Assembly: GCA_949357655.1 (NCBI GenBank)
Contig: CASHTG010000020.1
Coordinates: 806,001 to 870,000 of the forward strand
Length of the DNA: 64,000 nucleotides
DNA from: Parascedosporium putredinis
Taxonomy: Eukaryota; Ascomycota; Sordariomycetes; Microascales; Microascaceae
Reading direction: 5' to 3'
Under the pieces are notes generated by a model. The model had not been told where the DNA came from, did not search any database, and saw nothing but the letters and a program-made list of their open reading frames with translations. The position numbers were made by a program, and so were the translations under genes. Shown piece after piece: positions 48,993 through 60,625 of this stretch. Positions within the stretch are counted from its first letter, which is position 1; every line of letters starts with the position of its first letter.

Positions 48993-51118
48993 GGTCACCG
49001 ATCTGATGGTTTCGCACCGCGTTTGTGCCTTTGCGCTTCTTGGAGGACCTGGAGTTTTCCATTTTGTCCAAGAGGTGCTTCATTCTCCTCCTTGCTCTAT
49101 ATAGTCTTTCGTAGACTGCCAATATCTTATCCACTCTATGCTCCACTTCTCTCACTCCGATATCGACCCATTCGAGGGTTGGAAAATTCTTTCATCTTCT
49201 CTATTGATGCAAGTTTTTCCTTGCCCTGTTCTTCCTTGTTTCTAGCATCGCAATCCCGCCATATATCTGGGACCGAGCGGCGCGTAGGATTCCGCCATGT
49301 CAAAAACCTCCTGAGCCTAAGGGCGCCAGGGGAACAGGAGAAGGCCGACAGTTTCCGCGCCGCAGGTAGCCGCAGACCCATTTGAAGCCTGAATTGAGGG
49401 TTTTCATTGGTGACGGTAACTCCCGAGATGGGGCTCGGTCAAGACCATAGGGCGTGGGTGGGACTACTTGAAGCCATGGGCCCCCTCAGAAAGTGGTCTT
49501 ATTGCTCGCCCTTTCCCTAACACGGGTAACCGACGACCAAAAACCACACAAAAAATGGAATCAGTGGGGGAAAAGAGGCTCAAAAATCCAAGGGCGGAAT
49601 GACGGGACGACAGCGGCAGACTAAGACAGCACAGGCCTTTGCTGCATGTCAATTCCTCCACTGGATTGGACGACCGCCCAAAGCACGCGTGGAAGGCCCA
49701 CAATTCGTCAATGATGAACGATCCCGATTCCGAGATGGGGTCTCGCAAAGGGCGTCGGGATGTAAAAATAACAGGGAGGCTGCAGGAGAATGTTGATTCC
49801 GGAAGACGACACACCGCCCCTATTTTTTAGATCCCGGATGTAAGAAGTGCGAGCGCGGGATCGCACGCGGGACCGTCACCGATTGGTATGTTGGTGTCAA
49901 TCCCTCGTGTCGTCATCCCCGGCGCGCCGGCATGAGAGGGCGCGGATGACACTAGACATGTCAAAAGCTAGAAGCAGCCATTGGGCTGCTAGCTGGAAGT
50001 GAGGGGTGGTTTTCTGCAACACCCAATGCTCTCTACGATGCGAAATCATCATGATATTCAAGGAAGCAAAAAGTTGGCGAGCAAGGCAGCAAGATGCCCA
50101 CCTCTCTGATGTCACTCGGAAAGGAAATTGGTTGGGTAATGTGGGGTCTCTTTCTCGGGGGCTCATTCAATACTGGGGCGTGAGCTAGCACGACTAGCTG
50201 AAGCTATCGTGGAAGGGGGTCCATGGATCAGCCCTTGTTGCATGGGCTGGTCATCCCTGGACACTGCCACCCTGGTCGGTCACTGCTGACAAGAGTTCCT
50301 GAATGATCTATCGGATCGATCACTTGCGCCAACCTTTATCAGTTATCATCCTCCGCAACCCTGCAACTCAAAGTACCAATACATGTATAGCAGCCAAAAG
50401 CCTCCCGAACCAAGACTGCGCGAGATCCCGTCTATAGCATGGGGCTATAGGCTCGCTGCTGACCCAAGTATGCCTGTACCCGAGGATCCAAAGATCCCTG
50501 ACCAACGCGACACGTGTGTGCAATTGGTATGAATCTGTCAAACCTCGGAGCATAAAGTAGATGTACTATTCAGCGTCGGTGGTGTTTCTGTTTCCAGTGT
50601 ATGAAAGGGGAAAAAGCTACCCCGAAAGCTTTTCTGCCATCCTCGCAGCATCACGACTATTCCAAATTTTAAGCACGATCAACGGGTCGAGCGCTACTTT
50701 TTTCCCTAGCTGACCTTTCGATGGTCAATACATTCCAGTTCTAGCTGAGAACTTTCAAGGCGTTGGTCAAAGGGAGCCTTGGCTCTAGTATTCGGCTTCA
50801 AGATTACACAAAGCTGGGAATGGGACTAGGCTAAATCCTCTACGGCACGCGATTGAGCCGGGTGCGGGCTCTTTTGTCCATGATGAGATTGATAAAATAT
50901 AGGATCCATTGAGTGATCCATCCAGCGGGACTGATGCCCGTTTCGGACACGCCTAGAAATACAAGCGGTACGGCTTACGAAACACCCCACTTTTTGTCCA
51001 TCGACAAAGAAAGCCCCGAACGACCAAGCAGTCCGAGACGCGCCTTGGCAAGAAAAGAACCCTAAATGCTTCGCGCCGAGTATAGCACAGGCCAGCCAGT
51101 CCTAAGAACATCGAAATC
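48993..51118. other. divergent intergenic region
   Basis: 2.1 kb between the MFS gene (minus) and the carboxypeptidase gene (plus). Pyrimidine-rich near 49080-49250. A palindrome variant TCCATGGATC lies at 50220-50229. No gene recognised. Confidence 0.5.
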
Positions 51119-52955
51119 ATGATATTCCCCAATTTTGCGCCCTGCCTTTCTATCTTGGCTTTCCTGTGTGCGTCGGCTTCAGCGCTGCCTCAGGGCCTGA
51201 CGCTTCAGGATTTGGCCTACCACGACGACCAATCTCCCCAGAAGCTGCTCGCTGGCCACGCGAGCAGATCACGAAAGGTGCGACAGAATGGCGACGTATG
51301 TGATGCGGGATCAGCTCAATGGACTGGAACTGTGCCATTAGGAGTAGGAAGAGACATGTTCTACTGTCAGTATAATGTTGCTATTCTTCTTTGCTCGTTT
51401 TGGAAGATCCATCGCTGACACTGTAGCGTAGGGTATTTCGAAAGCCGTGCTGAACCTGAGAACGCTCCCTTAATCGTATGGCTAAATGGGTATGAAGACG
51501 AACGATGATGGGAGACTCCTCGTGGGCCTTTGATCGTGCTAATCCGCGATGGCAGCGGCCCTGGCGCCTCCTCCATGGTGGGAGCCTTGTTCGAGATTGG
51601 GCCTTGTTCCGTTTCTTCTGACGGGCAGACAACGACGCGAAATCCAGACAGTTGGACCAATTTCGCCAACATGCTCTTCGTCGAGTATCACTTCCTCAAC
51701 TTCTCGGCCTCCAAATCGAGTGCTCACTTCACTAACCATTTGCTCTAGTCAACCTATCGGAGTCGGACTGTCGACCACCAACGACTCTAGCCTCTGGCCT
51801 GACGACCTACTTGAAGGAGGTGTCGATTTCCTCCGATTCTTGGAGGGCTTCCTTAAAGACCTTTTCCCACACCTCAGCCGAAACCCTATCCACTTTGTTG
51901 GCGAGTCTTTCGGTGGTAAGTATGTCCCAGTATATGCCGCCATGTCAAGACGCCGGGCAGCATCTGTCATTCTGGTGGACCCCCTGATCGACCTTGCCTA
52001 CAGCTCCCTTGGGCTATACGAGCACTTTTGCCCCACCGATGCCGACGAGGCCTTCCTCGTAAAACGGGATGCTCCCGGAAACTTCAACAAGACTGTGTGC
52101 GAGGACATCGAGCGTCAGTCACCCGCGTGCGAGAAGGATGGGCAGGCGTGCCGAGATACGTACGACGGGTCTCATTGCGACAGGGCCGTGGAAAGTTGCA
52201 CGGCCTTGTTCGAGTATTTCGAGCGGGAGGTGGTCCCGGGCGGGCGTCATCCTTACGATGACAGATTACGCTGCACGGAGCCGCCGCTTTGTGGAAATAT
52301 GGGTAAGTGTTGGCCCACTCGACTGGTCCAGGACCAGGCACATTTTTTCCCCTTGCGCCAATGGTAACATGGGCTTTTGTAGGCATGGATGAGGTGGAAA
52401 CCTACCTGAATCTTCCCCGTGTCCAGACGGCTTTGGGATTCAAGGAGCCGGTCAAGTATGAGGCAGTCAATATGGATTTAAATGGCAAGTGGTCATCCCA
52501 GACGGACATATCGGTGCCGTCCACTAGGAAATCGCTTTGCTTCTCGACTCGAAGCATACGCCGGTCCTGTTCATCAATGGAAATAATGATGTAGTTTGGT
52601 AAGTCACTCTGTGTTCACCCTGGGGATAAACTCCACCCCAGAGCCTGGGGATCAATGCATTCATGAGATGCTAAATGGAAATAGCAACACCGAAGGTCTC
52701 ATACGGGCCCTGAACAACCTTCAGTGGAGCCATCAAGCCGGTTTCCGAGCTCAGAGCCTCCGGGAGTATCGGTATGAGGCAAAGGGTGGCCAAAAGGTTC
52801 GAGGAGGCGATTTCAAGACAAGAGGAAACCTCACCTTGGTCACTGTGGATGAGGCGGGTCATATGAGTCCCCATGACCATCCAGCTGCCGTGGCCCATGT
52901 CATGCAAAGGTGGTTAAAGGGGAGAGCCTATAAATATCTGACATTGCCAAATTAG
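51119..52955 (+). CDS. secreted serine carboxypeptidase (S10)
   Basis: Removes C-terminal amino acids from peptides, mostly at acid pH. Exons 51119-51365, 51432-51489, 51556-51684, 51749-52302, 52383-52598, 52685-52955; 491 residues after one correction (G run at about 52529). Signal peptide MIFPNFAPCLSILAFLCASASA. S10 features in order: APLIVWLNGGPGASSM (oxyanion region), VDQPIGVGLS, catalytic Ser in HFVGESFGGKY (Phe where most have Tyr), catalytic Asp in LFINGNNDVVCNTEG, and catalytic His in DEAGHMSPHDHP. The cysteine-rich insertion (CEDIERQSPACEKDGQAC) is of the usual kind. A run of six small exons with 64-86 bp introns. Secreted or vacuolar; secretion is favoured by the signal peptide and the lack of an obvious pro-region. 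Confidence 0.95.
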
Positions 52956-53753
52956 ACCGCGAGGTAATTATAGAGGGCGGGCTATATTGTGATGAGTTGG
53001 AAACGACGAAAACTTGAATATCATAATACGGTTGCCAAGGTCGCGTGGAGGGTACCGAAGTGTCGAGCGGCGCTGTGAGGAATGAATTTAACTACTCATT
53101 TGCACCGACTACGCTTGGCCTTTTCTACGGCTAGGTGCTTTCTTCGCTGGGAGCTATTTCGTAGAGTGGCTGTGGGATAGAATAGCTGTATGGCTATCTA
53201 GAAGCCCTCGGGCTCGTGGATACGTTATTGCATATCCATGTCGTCAACTGCTGCCCTTTTGTAGTGGAATTGGAGATGGCCAAGAACAGAGAAGGGAGGG
53301 TCGAGGATTTTCTGGAACGGTGGGAAGCACACATCCACTCCACGGACAATTTGTGACGAATCAAGCCAGGCTTGACGTCGGTAGTAATAACGAAAATAGA
53401 TTGCACCCTACCCCTGTCAATCTCTGTTCCCCTTTGCGACGCGGTGAGGACTTTCTGCAGGTGTAGAAGAGACCGGGGATAATTAAAAACCAAGGACACC
53501 TCCCCGGTAGAGCGAGTGGCGAGCAGGAATGGGGCCGCCTCCCGATAGATTGATCCGTCCGGGATATTTGACGTCTCGGTCTGGCTCGGTGCCTTTGTGC
53601 GCCGCGTCATTGAAAGGTAAGCTCCCGATCCAGGGTTACATGTATTGTTTGAAGTAGGTGGTCTAGTTGGTTTGTTATTGGATTGCCCTTTTTCTCGCCT
53701 GGGAATGGAGCAAGGCCGGTAAGGGACCCAGCGCGATGACTTTCCATTGAACG
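52956..53753. other. intergenic, upstream of the hydrophobin gene
   Basis: Promoter region of the hydrophobin gene. No gene recognised on either strand. Confidence 0.5.
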
Positions 53754-53760
53754 TATATAA
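53754..53760 (+). promoter_or_regulatory. TATA box of the hydrophobin gene
   Basis: TATATAA 103 bp upstream of the hydrophobin ATG, followed by a C/T/A-rich leader, the arrangement expected of a strongly expressed fungal gene. Confidence 0.65.
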
Positions 53761-53862
53761 GTGAGGGCTCTCCCACGCCTTCTTTGAATCATCACCATCA
53801 CGTCTCTCCTCCAACCCTTATACCGTTTTAACACTACTACCTAGCGTTCCACTCCGTATACC

Positions 53863-54344
53863 ATGTTGTTCTCTATTGTTGCCCTCCTCGCCGCCGGCGC
53901 GTCGGCCGTCCCCTCGAAACTCAAGTTCTTCCCTCGCCAAAATGAAAGCTATATCCCTTGCTCAGGCCTCTATAGTAACGCTCTATGCTGCGCTACAGAC
54001 GTCCCGGCGTCGCCGACCTTGACTGCGGTGATCGTGTGTTCCCCCAACATTCCGCCCAGAGGATCTCTACTCTCATGAGGCAGAAGAACGTGTTGGTCTG
54101 GCTAGTCCTGGGATGCAAGCTAACCTTTCCTCCTTATTTAGCGCCTTCTCTTCCTACCAGTGCAGACTTGTTCAGTCAGATCTGCTCCGAAATTGGACAG
54201 CGTGCTCGATGCTGCGCTCTGCCTCTGGTAAGCGGTACCCATTTCGTTTACGCCATATCAGTACTAATATACGGGATTTACCGTCCCCCTTTCTAGCTTG
54301 AGCAAGGCATCCTTTGCAATACTCCTACGGGTGTTCAGGACTAA
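53863..54344 (+). CDS. class II hydrophobin
   Basis: Small secreted surface-active protein that self-assembles at air-water interfaces and on spores or hyphae. Exons 53863-54033, 54142-54227, 54297-54344; 101 residues after one correction (C run at about 54003). Signal peptide MLFSIVALLAAGASA, then a basic spacer. The eight-cysteine pattern is complete: PCSGLY, LCCATD, LDCGD, QICSEIG, RCCALP and ILCNTP, that is C-CC-C-C-CC-C with class II spacing. The conserved VADLDC and PTSADLF segments are present. Introns fall where class II hydrophobin genes usually carry them. Conserved LYSNALCC and GQRARCC leave no reasonable alternative. Confidence 0.95.
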
Positions 54345-54825
54345 GATATACATCAAGCCTGGGTGAATCGGCCGTGGGATTCTCCGAGAAGTATCTATTT
54401 TCTAGATTAGATTGCTTCACTGTCGCCCGTTGATATTTATATGATAATGTAGAAGGGTTAAGCTTGCTTTTAGAGCTCTAAAATATTATGTCTGAGATCT
54501 TTCAAGATCGTTAGCAGTATAAATATATATACACTTTTTTCTTTGCTGTTCTTACTAATCAGTGGACCTCAAAAGCAAGATATATCTATATACCTCAAAA
54601 GGAAGATGTATAAGGTATAGCCTTAGTTGTTAAGGATATATTTTACGCCAGATAGGATCGTACCTTCCCACAATATTCTCTTCATTATGATTCACTTAAT
54701 CTTTAATAATCACGACAAAGAGAAGATTATGGAAACTAAACTGCCGTCTCTGTTCCAGCTGTTTCTACTTGCCCCTACGCTGGTAACCTAGAACATACTA
54801 GATCACCAACGAATGTGCCTACCAG
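54345..54825. other. AT-rich island between genes
   Basis: About 54400-54720 is much more AT-rich than its surroundings, with TATATATA-type runs and few CG-rich triplets, resembling sequence degraded by repeat-induced point mutation. No element ends or open frame identifiable. Confidence 0.5.
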
Positions 54826-55697
54826 ATGACAACAACAGACTTTACCCAACTCGAGTGTACAATCGTGATTCTCACTTACAAGATCGCCATTATTCTCCTG
54901 GCCGCCGGTCTGGCCGTCGCTATCGTCATTATTTTCATTCTTGGCTTCCGTCTGAAGAAGATGGCGAGGCTCTCGCCAAGCCGTAGTGAGCTTTGCCAGC
55001 CTCACACCTCGATCAACTGCGCTCCTACGCCTGACAAGCCGGAATCGACCCCCGCGTCCAGGGGAAGCACTCGAATACGATCAACGGCCATGCAACCTCT
55101 GATCTGGCAGGCCAAGATTCCTCGGATTCCTCACCATCACGTGGGTTCCAATCTCTAGAAAGCTCCTTCATCTCCCAGAGCTCGGTACAATCCGACTCAA
55201 GTCTGCCTCGTCTCGGAAGGCCATCTCTCGTCTCCTTATCTCGTCTTCAGGTCGACATATCAGCCTCAGAGTCCGGCACCCAAAGCGACGAGATACCCGT
55301 AGCCACAACGCCGTCACTTCGGGAAAGCCGCCATGGCTCGCTTCCGAAATCCAGCTCAAGGCAATCATCGATCGAATCCTCGTCCTCCGGTTCTTCCCTA
55401 TCGTCTTCCGCCGAGTTGGAGCTCATGCAGAAAAGCCGCTGGGCCCGGCGCCCCGAACCCCTCAGCCTTGACCTATGGCCCGACTTCGACTCGGTGGGCA
55501 AGTACGTCACGGACGCCGAGGCAGAGGGGCGGGATGTGACGAGGAGGTCTCTTACACCTTCTTTTACTATGAGCACGACGCCTTCCGAGGGGCGTGTGGA
55601 TGATGCCGGAAAGTCAGAATCCAAGTCGCTTACAACACTAGCCGAGGTTTACCAGGCTAAAAGCTCAGACACAGCTAGGAAGACGACCACAATTTGA
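54826..55697 (+). CDS. single-pass membrane protein with Ser-rich tail, unknown
   Basis: Not recognised. ATG at 54826. An N-terminal hydrophobic segment (TYKIAIILLAAGLAVAIVII) is followed by basic FRLKKMAR, which predicts a membrane anchor with the tail in the cytosol. The tail is long and disordered, with Ser/Thr-rich stretches such as IESSSSGSSLSSSAELELM. No intron seen. One break at about 55053 (C run) divides the frame; adding one C gives 290 continuous residues, and the neighbouring-frame segment LAGQDSSDSSPSRGFQSLES shows the join is real. Could act as a scaffold or sensor at a membrane, but no function can be assigned. Confidence 0.7.
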
Positions 55698-56006
55698 GGT
55701 TTACTGGGGGTCAACCGGACGGATGACTAGTATTCGCGTTCTTGAGGCATGAGGGCGGGATGTAAAGCCAGGTCAATAGATACAATACAAGATGTATATA
55801 ACGACTACCGACTCTGGTACAGATCAGAGAAGTGAATACAAGATGAACTAAAGCTCATATACGCCGCCCCAATGAAGGTCAGGGGAAAAAGAAAAACCCA
55901 AAAAGAAAAAAAAGAAAATAGCTTCTAGATGCTAGCTAAATGCAACGAATAACAAAAGAAGAAAGAATGGCCACTGTTAGCATTCATTCCTCCCGCCCAA
56001 CCCACT
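55698..56006. other. convergent 3' spacer
   Basis: 309 bp of A-rich sequence between the ends of two convergent genes; nothing recognised. Confidence 0.5.
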
Positions 56007-57640
56007 CTATTGCCCGTTTCGGTACTTGCGTGTGAAAGGGACAGCCTTCTTGCTGACATCGAGCGACCTCTCGGGGAGACCATCCAAGGATTTGGCGTAT
56101 GTGGCCACGGAGTGGGCAATGAGCTTCGTGTTCACCTCCCAGGCGGTCATGTTCACGTTGTCCAAGTCGTCGCACAGCTGGTGGTAGCAAGGGTCATACC
56201 AGTCACCGGCAACACCGCCAAAGATCTCCTCCTCCTCCTTCGTCTTGACTCCTTCGGCACCCGTGGCGATGCCGCCACCGGGGATACCGTTCAGGATGAA
56301 AGCACTGTAATCGCTGCGGCCGTCAAAGGGGATAAAGGTGTAGTTGAGGCCCTGCTGCGTGTACCAGTCGATGTAGAGGTCGCGAAGCTCCTGCGAACCG
56401 ACAGGGTTCTCCGCGTTGGTGGCGTTGTAGATTTGATAGGCAAAGTTTGGACTCGCCATCATGTCGTAGTCCATGAAGACGCGGATCTCCAGGTTCTCCT
56501 CGGGCGTGAGCTGCTCAACGTAGTAATCGGATCCAAGGAGACCCTCCTCCTCGCCGGACCACCACGCGAAGCGGACGCAGTTGTTGACCTCGAAGGCGGT
56601 GAGCTCAGTCGCCACCTGAAGGAGGGAAATGGTACCGGAACCGTCATCGTTGATGCCGGGCCCCTCGCTGACACCATCACTGTGGGCGCCGAGCATGACG
56701 CAGTTGTCCTGGTCTCCGCCCTTTGTTTGGGCAATGACGTTGGTCGTGTGGACGGTCTTGAGCTCAGCGTCCATATAGGCAATGGCGTCCAACGCCTCGC
56801 CCTTCTCGAGCGTGTCCAATACAGGCTTGCCGTCGCCGAGGGAAATGCCAAACGTCGGCACGTGGTCTGGGTGGGGATCGCCGAGAGTGCCGTGCAAAAC
56901 CGCATCTTCGCTGTTGACGATGACAGCCGACACGGCACCGGCCCGACCAGCGTTCGCCGACTTTTGGCTGTAATTGCACTCGCCACGACGGATCACGACG
57001 ATGCGGCCTGCAACCTCCTTGGGAAAGTCACTGGCGTCACATCCAAGGTTGTCGGCGAGCGCAAGATCAGCAAAGACGGGCTCCTGTCCTTGGTCGAGGG
57101 AGTGTACCGGAAGGGTGTTGTGGAGTTGGGGACCAGTTGGCCGAGGACGAGTCGGTAGTTGTTCACGTCGCTGATGATGGCGGGGAACACTTGGTTGGAG
57201 ACGTCGTAGTAGTCCCGTACGCCATCGCGCCCGAGGACTTTGTGGATGTATTCAAGAGTTCCAGCGTGGCCTATAGCGTACGATGTTCAAAATTAGCTCC
57301 TCGCGTTCAAGACTATCCGGGACAAGTAGGGTGGCGGGCTGAGGAGTGCCGATCATGATAACGGTGAGGGGATAAACGCACCTTCGCTTCCAATGACCCT
57401 TGTGGGATGGTTGTACTCGTCCTCGGATCGCTTCGCAATCTTGTACAGATCCTTTGCCATGTCAAAGAGTTTGTCCGCGTCAACAGTTGCCTGAAGAGCC
57501 TCGGAATCAATCTCCTTCCTTGAGCCCACAACAGCCGGGGAGGCTTTGTCGGCGATTTGCCCATCACCAAGGGGGATCTGAGCAATGTACGATCCCGCAA
57601 CTAGCCCAGCCGTGCTGGCTATGGACAGGAAGCTCTTCAT
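56007..57640 (-). CDS. secreted or vacuolar M28 aminopeptidase with PA domain
   Basis: Zinc-dependent removal of N-terminal residues from peptides. Exons 57640-57382 and 57270-56007, intron 111 bp; 507 residues after one correction (C run, minus strand, about 57082). Signal peptide MKSFLSIASTAGLVAGSYIA. A protease-associated domain follows (GCDASDFPKEVAGRIVVI, RRGECNYSQKSANAG). M28 metal ligands are all visible: His in LGAHSDGV, Asp in GINDDGSG, the two Glu of WWSGEEEGLLGS, Asp in MDYDMMA, and His in CYHQLCDDLDNV. The order and length match yeast vacuolar aminopeptidase Y-type enzymes and their secreted relatives in filamentous fungi. Which compartment it serves is not decided by the sequence. 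Confidence 0.95.
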
Positions 57641-59126
57641 TTTGGTGTAGGGATCTCGTCGCTCGTCAAGGAGGCGCTCAGCTTCGAAAGGGGAGGGTCG
57701 AGGAGGAGGCGGGAGGGGCCGAGGTTGTTATTGTGATGGTTGGGAGGACGACGGAGGGATGTTGATCGCGAGATAGCAAGCTGAGTCGAGTTGTATTCGC
57801 AGGCCGGTCCCTGTATGGAGTGGAAGAAGCGTGCAGGCAGCTGAGAAAACGAAGGCGCTTGACTAAATCGACAAGAGAGAGAGAGCTCTGCTGGGAATGG
57901 GGTGTATGAGTCGACGGTCTTGTCGGCTGGGGACGGGAGCTTCCTACGTTTTGAGGGTGGTCCGTGGGACTAAAACCATCACATGACAAGCTAATTGCCG
58001 TTTTCGGAGTGGTTTCGCCAGGGCACCTCGCCAATGACGACAACCCACCGCAACCCGTCAGGAACGGCACTCAATCCACTGGAGCAGGGGAGAGACACAG
58101 CCGCAAGGCACCGTCGTCAATCGCCAATCACTCGTGGTGAGCCTGCCCAAATCGGGACGCCAGAACGAAGCTAGCGGGAGCCGTCAAACAACGTCGGGAA
58201 ATCCTTCAAGATCGTTTGCCCGGCCTCTAATACAAGTAGTTCTCTTTTTCCTTTTCCTTTCAGGGACTGGAGCATACGAAGTATTTACGCAAAAGCGCAA
58301 AAGACACATAGAAACAGGTTTCCTCACCAAGCGCACCATAATTCGGAACTTGCAACCAACCACAACAATTTTGCTGTTATCGATATTAAATGCTAGATTC
58401 ACCAAGCTCAGAAACATCTAGGTAGAGATAAGACATCCCATCCCGTTCCCGTACACGAATCAAGTACAATGTCACATTTTTGTTACCTTGGACCTCGCAC
58501 TGGATGAAATAGTGTGGGTCCCTCCAGATTATGACTCGACTCTTGCCGGCCAGCAAGGTAATAATTGAAGGTTATTAATGCAAGAGATCAATTAAGCCAA
58601 TCGAAAAATGTGGAACTACGCGAGTACTGTACTTTCACATAGCGAGAGCCGCGGTTGAGAATCTGCAGCTTAAAAGTTTCAAGAACACATAGCCCGAGAC
58701 CTCGGAAGAAATAGACTTTCTAGGGCCGTAAGTTGAACTTGGTTTCGCAGAAGATAGAAAGGCAGCAGAGTCCAACAAGTTGCCTTTGCCAGTGAATAGT
58801 GATGGGTCACGAACCTTGTCCTATCTCTGTTCTTCCAACTGTGCCTTTCCTCCGTAGCAGCTTTTGGACAATGTTTCTAACTTGACGTAGGTAGATGCTT
58901 AGGTGGGTGGGTAGGAATCTAATTTGCGGGCATCCTTATGCTAGTCTTCGTCCGGATGCCCAGTTCCTATCGAGCACTACACACTTGGTGAAGCAAGATG
59001 ACACCTACCCTTGGCGCCTGCCACGAGTCACAGCGGCACACCTCCATCACCCACCTCTATCACCAACGTCACCCATCCGCTCTTTGCCTTATGGCATCAA
59101 CCAGTCGCTCCTGCCGTTAAGCTATA
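57641..59126. other. intergenic
   Basis: Upstream of the aminopeptidase gene (minus) and of the tRNA gene. No protein gene recognised. Confidence 0.5.
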
Positions 59127-59214
59127 GGACCACTTGGTCTAGTGGTACGATTCCTGTTTCGGGCCCATCATGGGAATTACAGGAGGTCCCGAGTTCGAAC
59201 CTCGGAGTGGTCCA
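59127..59214 (+). tRNA. tRNA-Pro (anticodon CGG), with a short intron
   Basis: Acceptor stem GGACCAC pairs with GTGGTCC, followed by discriminator A. The D-arm region TTGGTCTAGTGGTAC is as in other fungal tRNA-Pro. Anticodon stem CCTGT pairs with ACAGG around loop TT-CGG-G; an insertion of about 14-16 nt beginning CCCATCATGGG follows the base 3' of the anticodon, the standard intron position. T arm: CCGAG-TTCGAAC-CTCGG. Confidence 0.93.
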
Positions 59215-59235
59215 GTTACTTGTCGTACGCGTTTC

Positions 59236-59240
59236 TTTTT
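59236..59240 (+). terminator. RNA polymerase III terminator
   Basis: Run of five T, preceded by TTTC, 22 bases downstream of the tRNA end. Confidence 0.65.
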
Positions 59241-59792
59241 CTCCGGATCCGTATTCTTTTTCCATTGCCCAAGTCTCGAGATCATAAGGTATACCGGAGA
59301 GAGTCCCTCAACGGGTAATCTATGCATGGCTTCTTGGTTTTCTCAAACTTACTTAGTTACTACTATTAGGAAGGTTGTCTACCATGAGTTACCATTATAT
59401 ACACGGAAATGGGTATCGAAACCTGAACCAAGCAATACGCCCATACAACGCAAGCACCCCTGCCTACTCCGACCCTCTCAACTCCGATAATGGAAATAAT
59501 CGCTTGCTTAACCAAACTAAAAACCAAGGGCAAGAGCCGATGGTGCCCATGCCGCGGCTGTAATGGGTGCGGATCCTTCATGGTCCAACGTGGTATACTC
59601 GCTGAACAAGGTACGTCTTCTCGCACCAGCAATCATATATGACTCCAGTCACCTGCCCGACAAGACAGCCTCTACGGTAACAATTACGAATCAACAATCT
59701 CTTCCTCCATGCCTCTCTCGGTCCAATAGGGGAGCCGAGAGAGAGGGCGGAACAGGACAACCAAAAAGCAAACTGGATCTGGGGATGTCGAC

Positions 59793-60625
59793 TCACACTT
59801 GCATCCCGAGCAAAGCTGCGAGGGTAGTAACATAGGGAAATCCGACCTCGTACTGGACATCGACGTTGCGCGAAAGTATCAGCATCATGATAAAGCACAA
59901 CACCGTGACGCCTAGCATGGCGACTTCGACGCTGATGTGCATTTTCCTCGAGAGATATGGCTGGTTCTGTCGGACCGAGTGTCTGTTGTTCGCCCAGACG
60001 AGAAACCACCAGGGGACGTAGATTATTGCCTACACGGGGTCGTCGTGGTTCAAGGTTAGCTGATGATGCCCACATATGCCACACCTTCATCGTGCGCATC
60101 TGTTTCCCCTTTGCATCTTCCTCTTCTTCCTCCCTTTTCTCCCTTTTCTCCCTTTTCTCCCTTTTCTCCCTCTCCCTTTGCTGAAAGAACTCACGTAGGG
60201 AATTGTGACCCAAAAGGGGCCCAAGTCGTTGAATTCGGCCCTCCCTTATCCTCATTGAGAATCTTCCAGATGGACGTATTGGCGCCGATATGCACGAATA
60301 CTATGAGTATCACCATGGCCGCGGGGATGGGCAACGTCAAATTCCGGAAAATCGGCGCCACGTGTGACATGATGCGATGAGGTACGGTGTTGGGCTTCAG
60401 TCTCGGCTGTATGATTTGCGAAACCACTCTCGACTCTCGGACAGACGCCGTCGTCACCATGGTGGCCGCCGGAGCAACGGGCGCCATCTCGATGTCGGCT
60501 TCGGACGTGCCGACAGACGTCCTGGAGCGTATGCGGCTCAAACTAAAAGGAAATAGCTTATTCGGCTGGTTCGTCTCCTGGCTGGCGAGGGCATCGGCGG
60601 ATGCGGGCTGTCGTCGCGAAAACAT
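59793..60625 (-). CDS. small multi-pass membrane protein, unknown
   Basis: Not recognised. Exons 60625-60195 and 60029-59793, intron 165 bp; 222 residues after one correction (G run at about 60237). The N-terminus is a Ser/Arg-rich cytosolic region of about 100 residues, then three or four hydrophobic segments: LTLPIPAAMVILIVFVHI, PFWVTIPYAIIYVPWWFLVW and VEVAMLGVTVLCFIMMLIL. It ends FPYVTTLAALLGMQV. The correct exon phase after the single-base repair and the aromatic-rich second helix support a real gene. Possibly a fungal-specific membrane protein; localisation unknown. Confidence 0.65.
60131..60166. repeat. 9-bp minisatellite in an intron
   Basis: Unit TCCCTTTTC four times in tandem, inside the 165-bp intron of the membrane-protein gene on the minus strand. 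Likely variable in copy number. Confidence 0.85.

Noticed and set aside
56010..57158. 382-residue plus-strand frame opposite the aminopeptidase
   Set aside because: The minus strand encodes all M28 zinc ligands and a signal peptide; the plus frame has no domain and starts within the other gene's coding sequence.
58134..58421. 95-residue plus frame with a hydrophobic segment (IQVVLFFLFLSGTGAYEVF)
   Set aside because: It has a plausible membrane stretch but no supporting splice, promoter or compositional evidence and lies in the upstream region of the aminopeptidase gene.
59578..60255. 225-residue minus frame with KREKREKREEEEE repeats
   Set aside because: It reads through the intron minisatellite of the membrane-protein gene in the wrong frame; the spliced frame gives hydrophobic helices instead.
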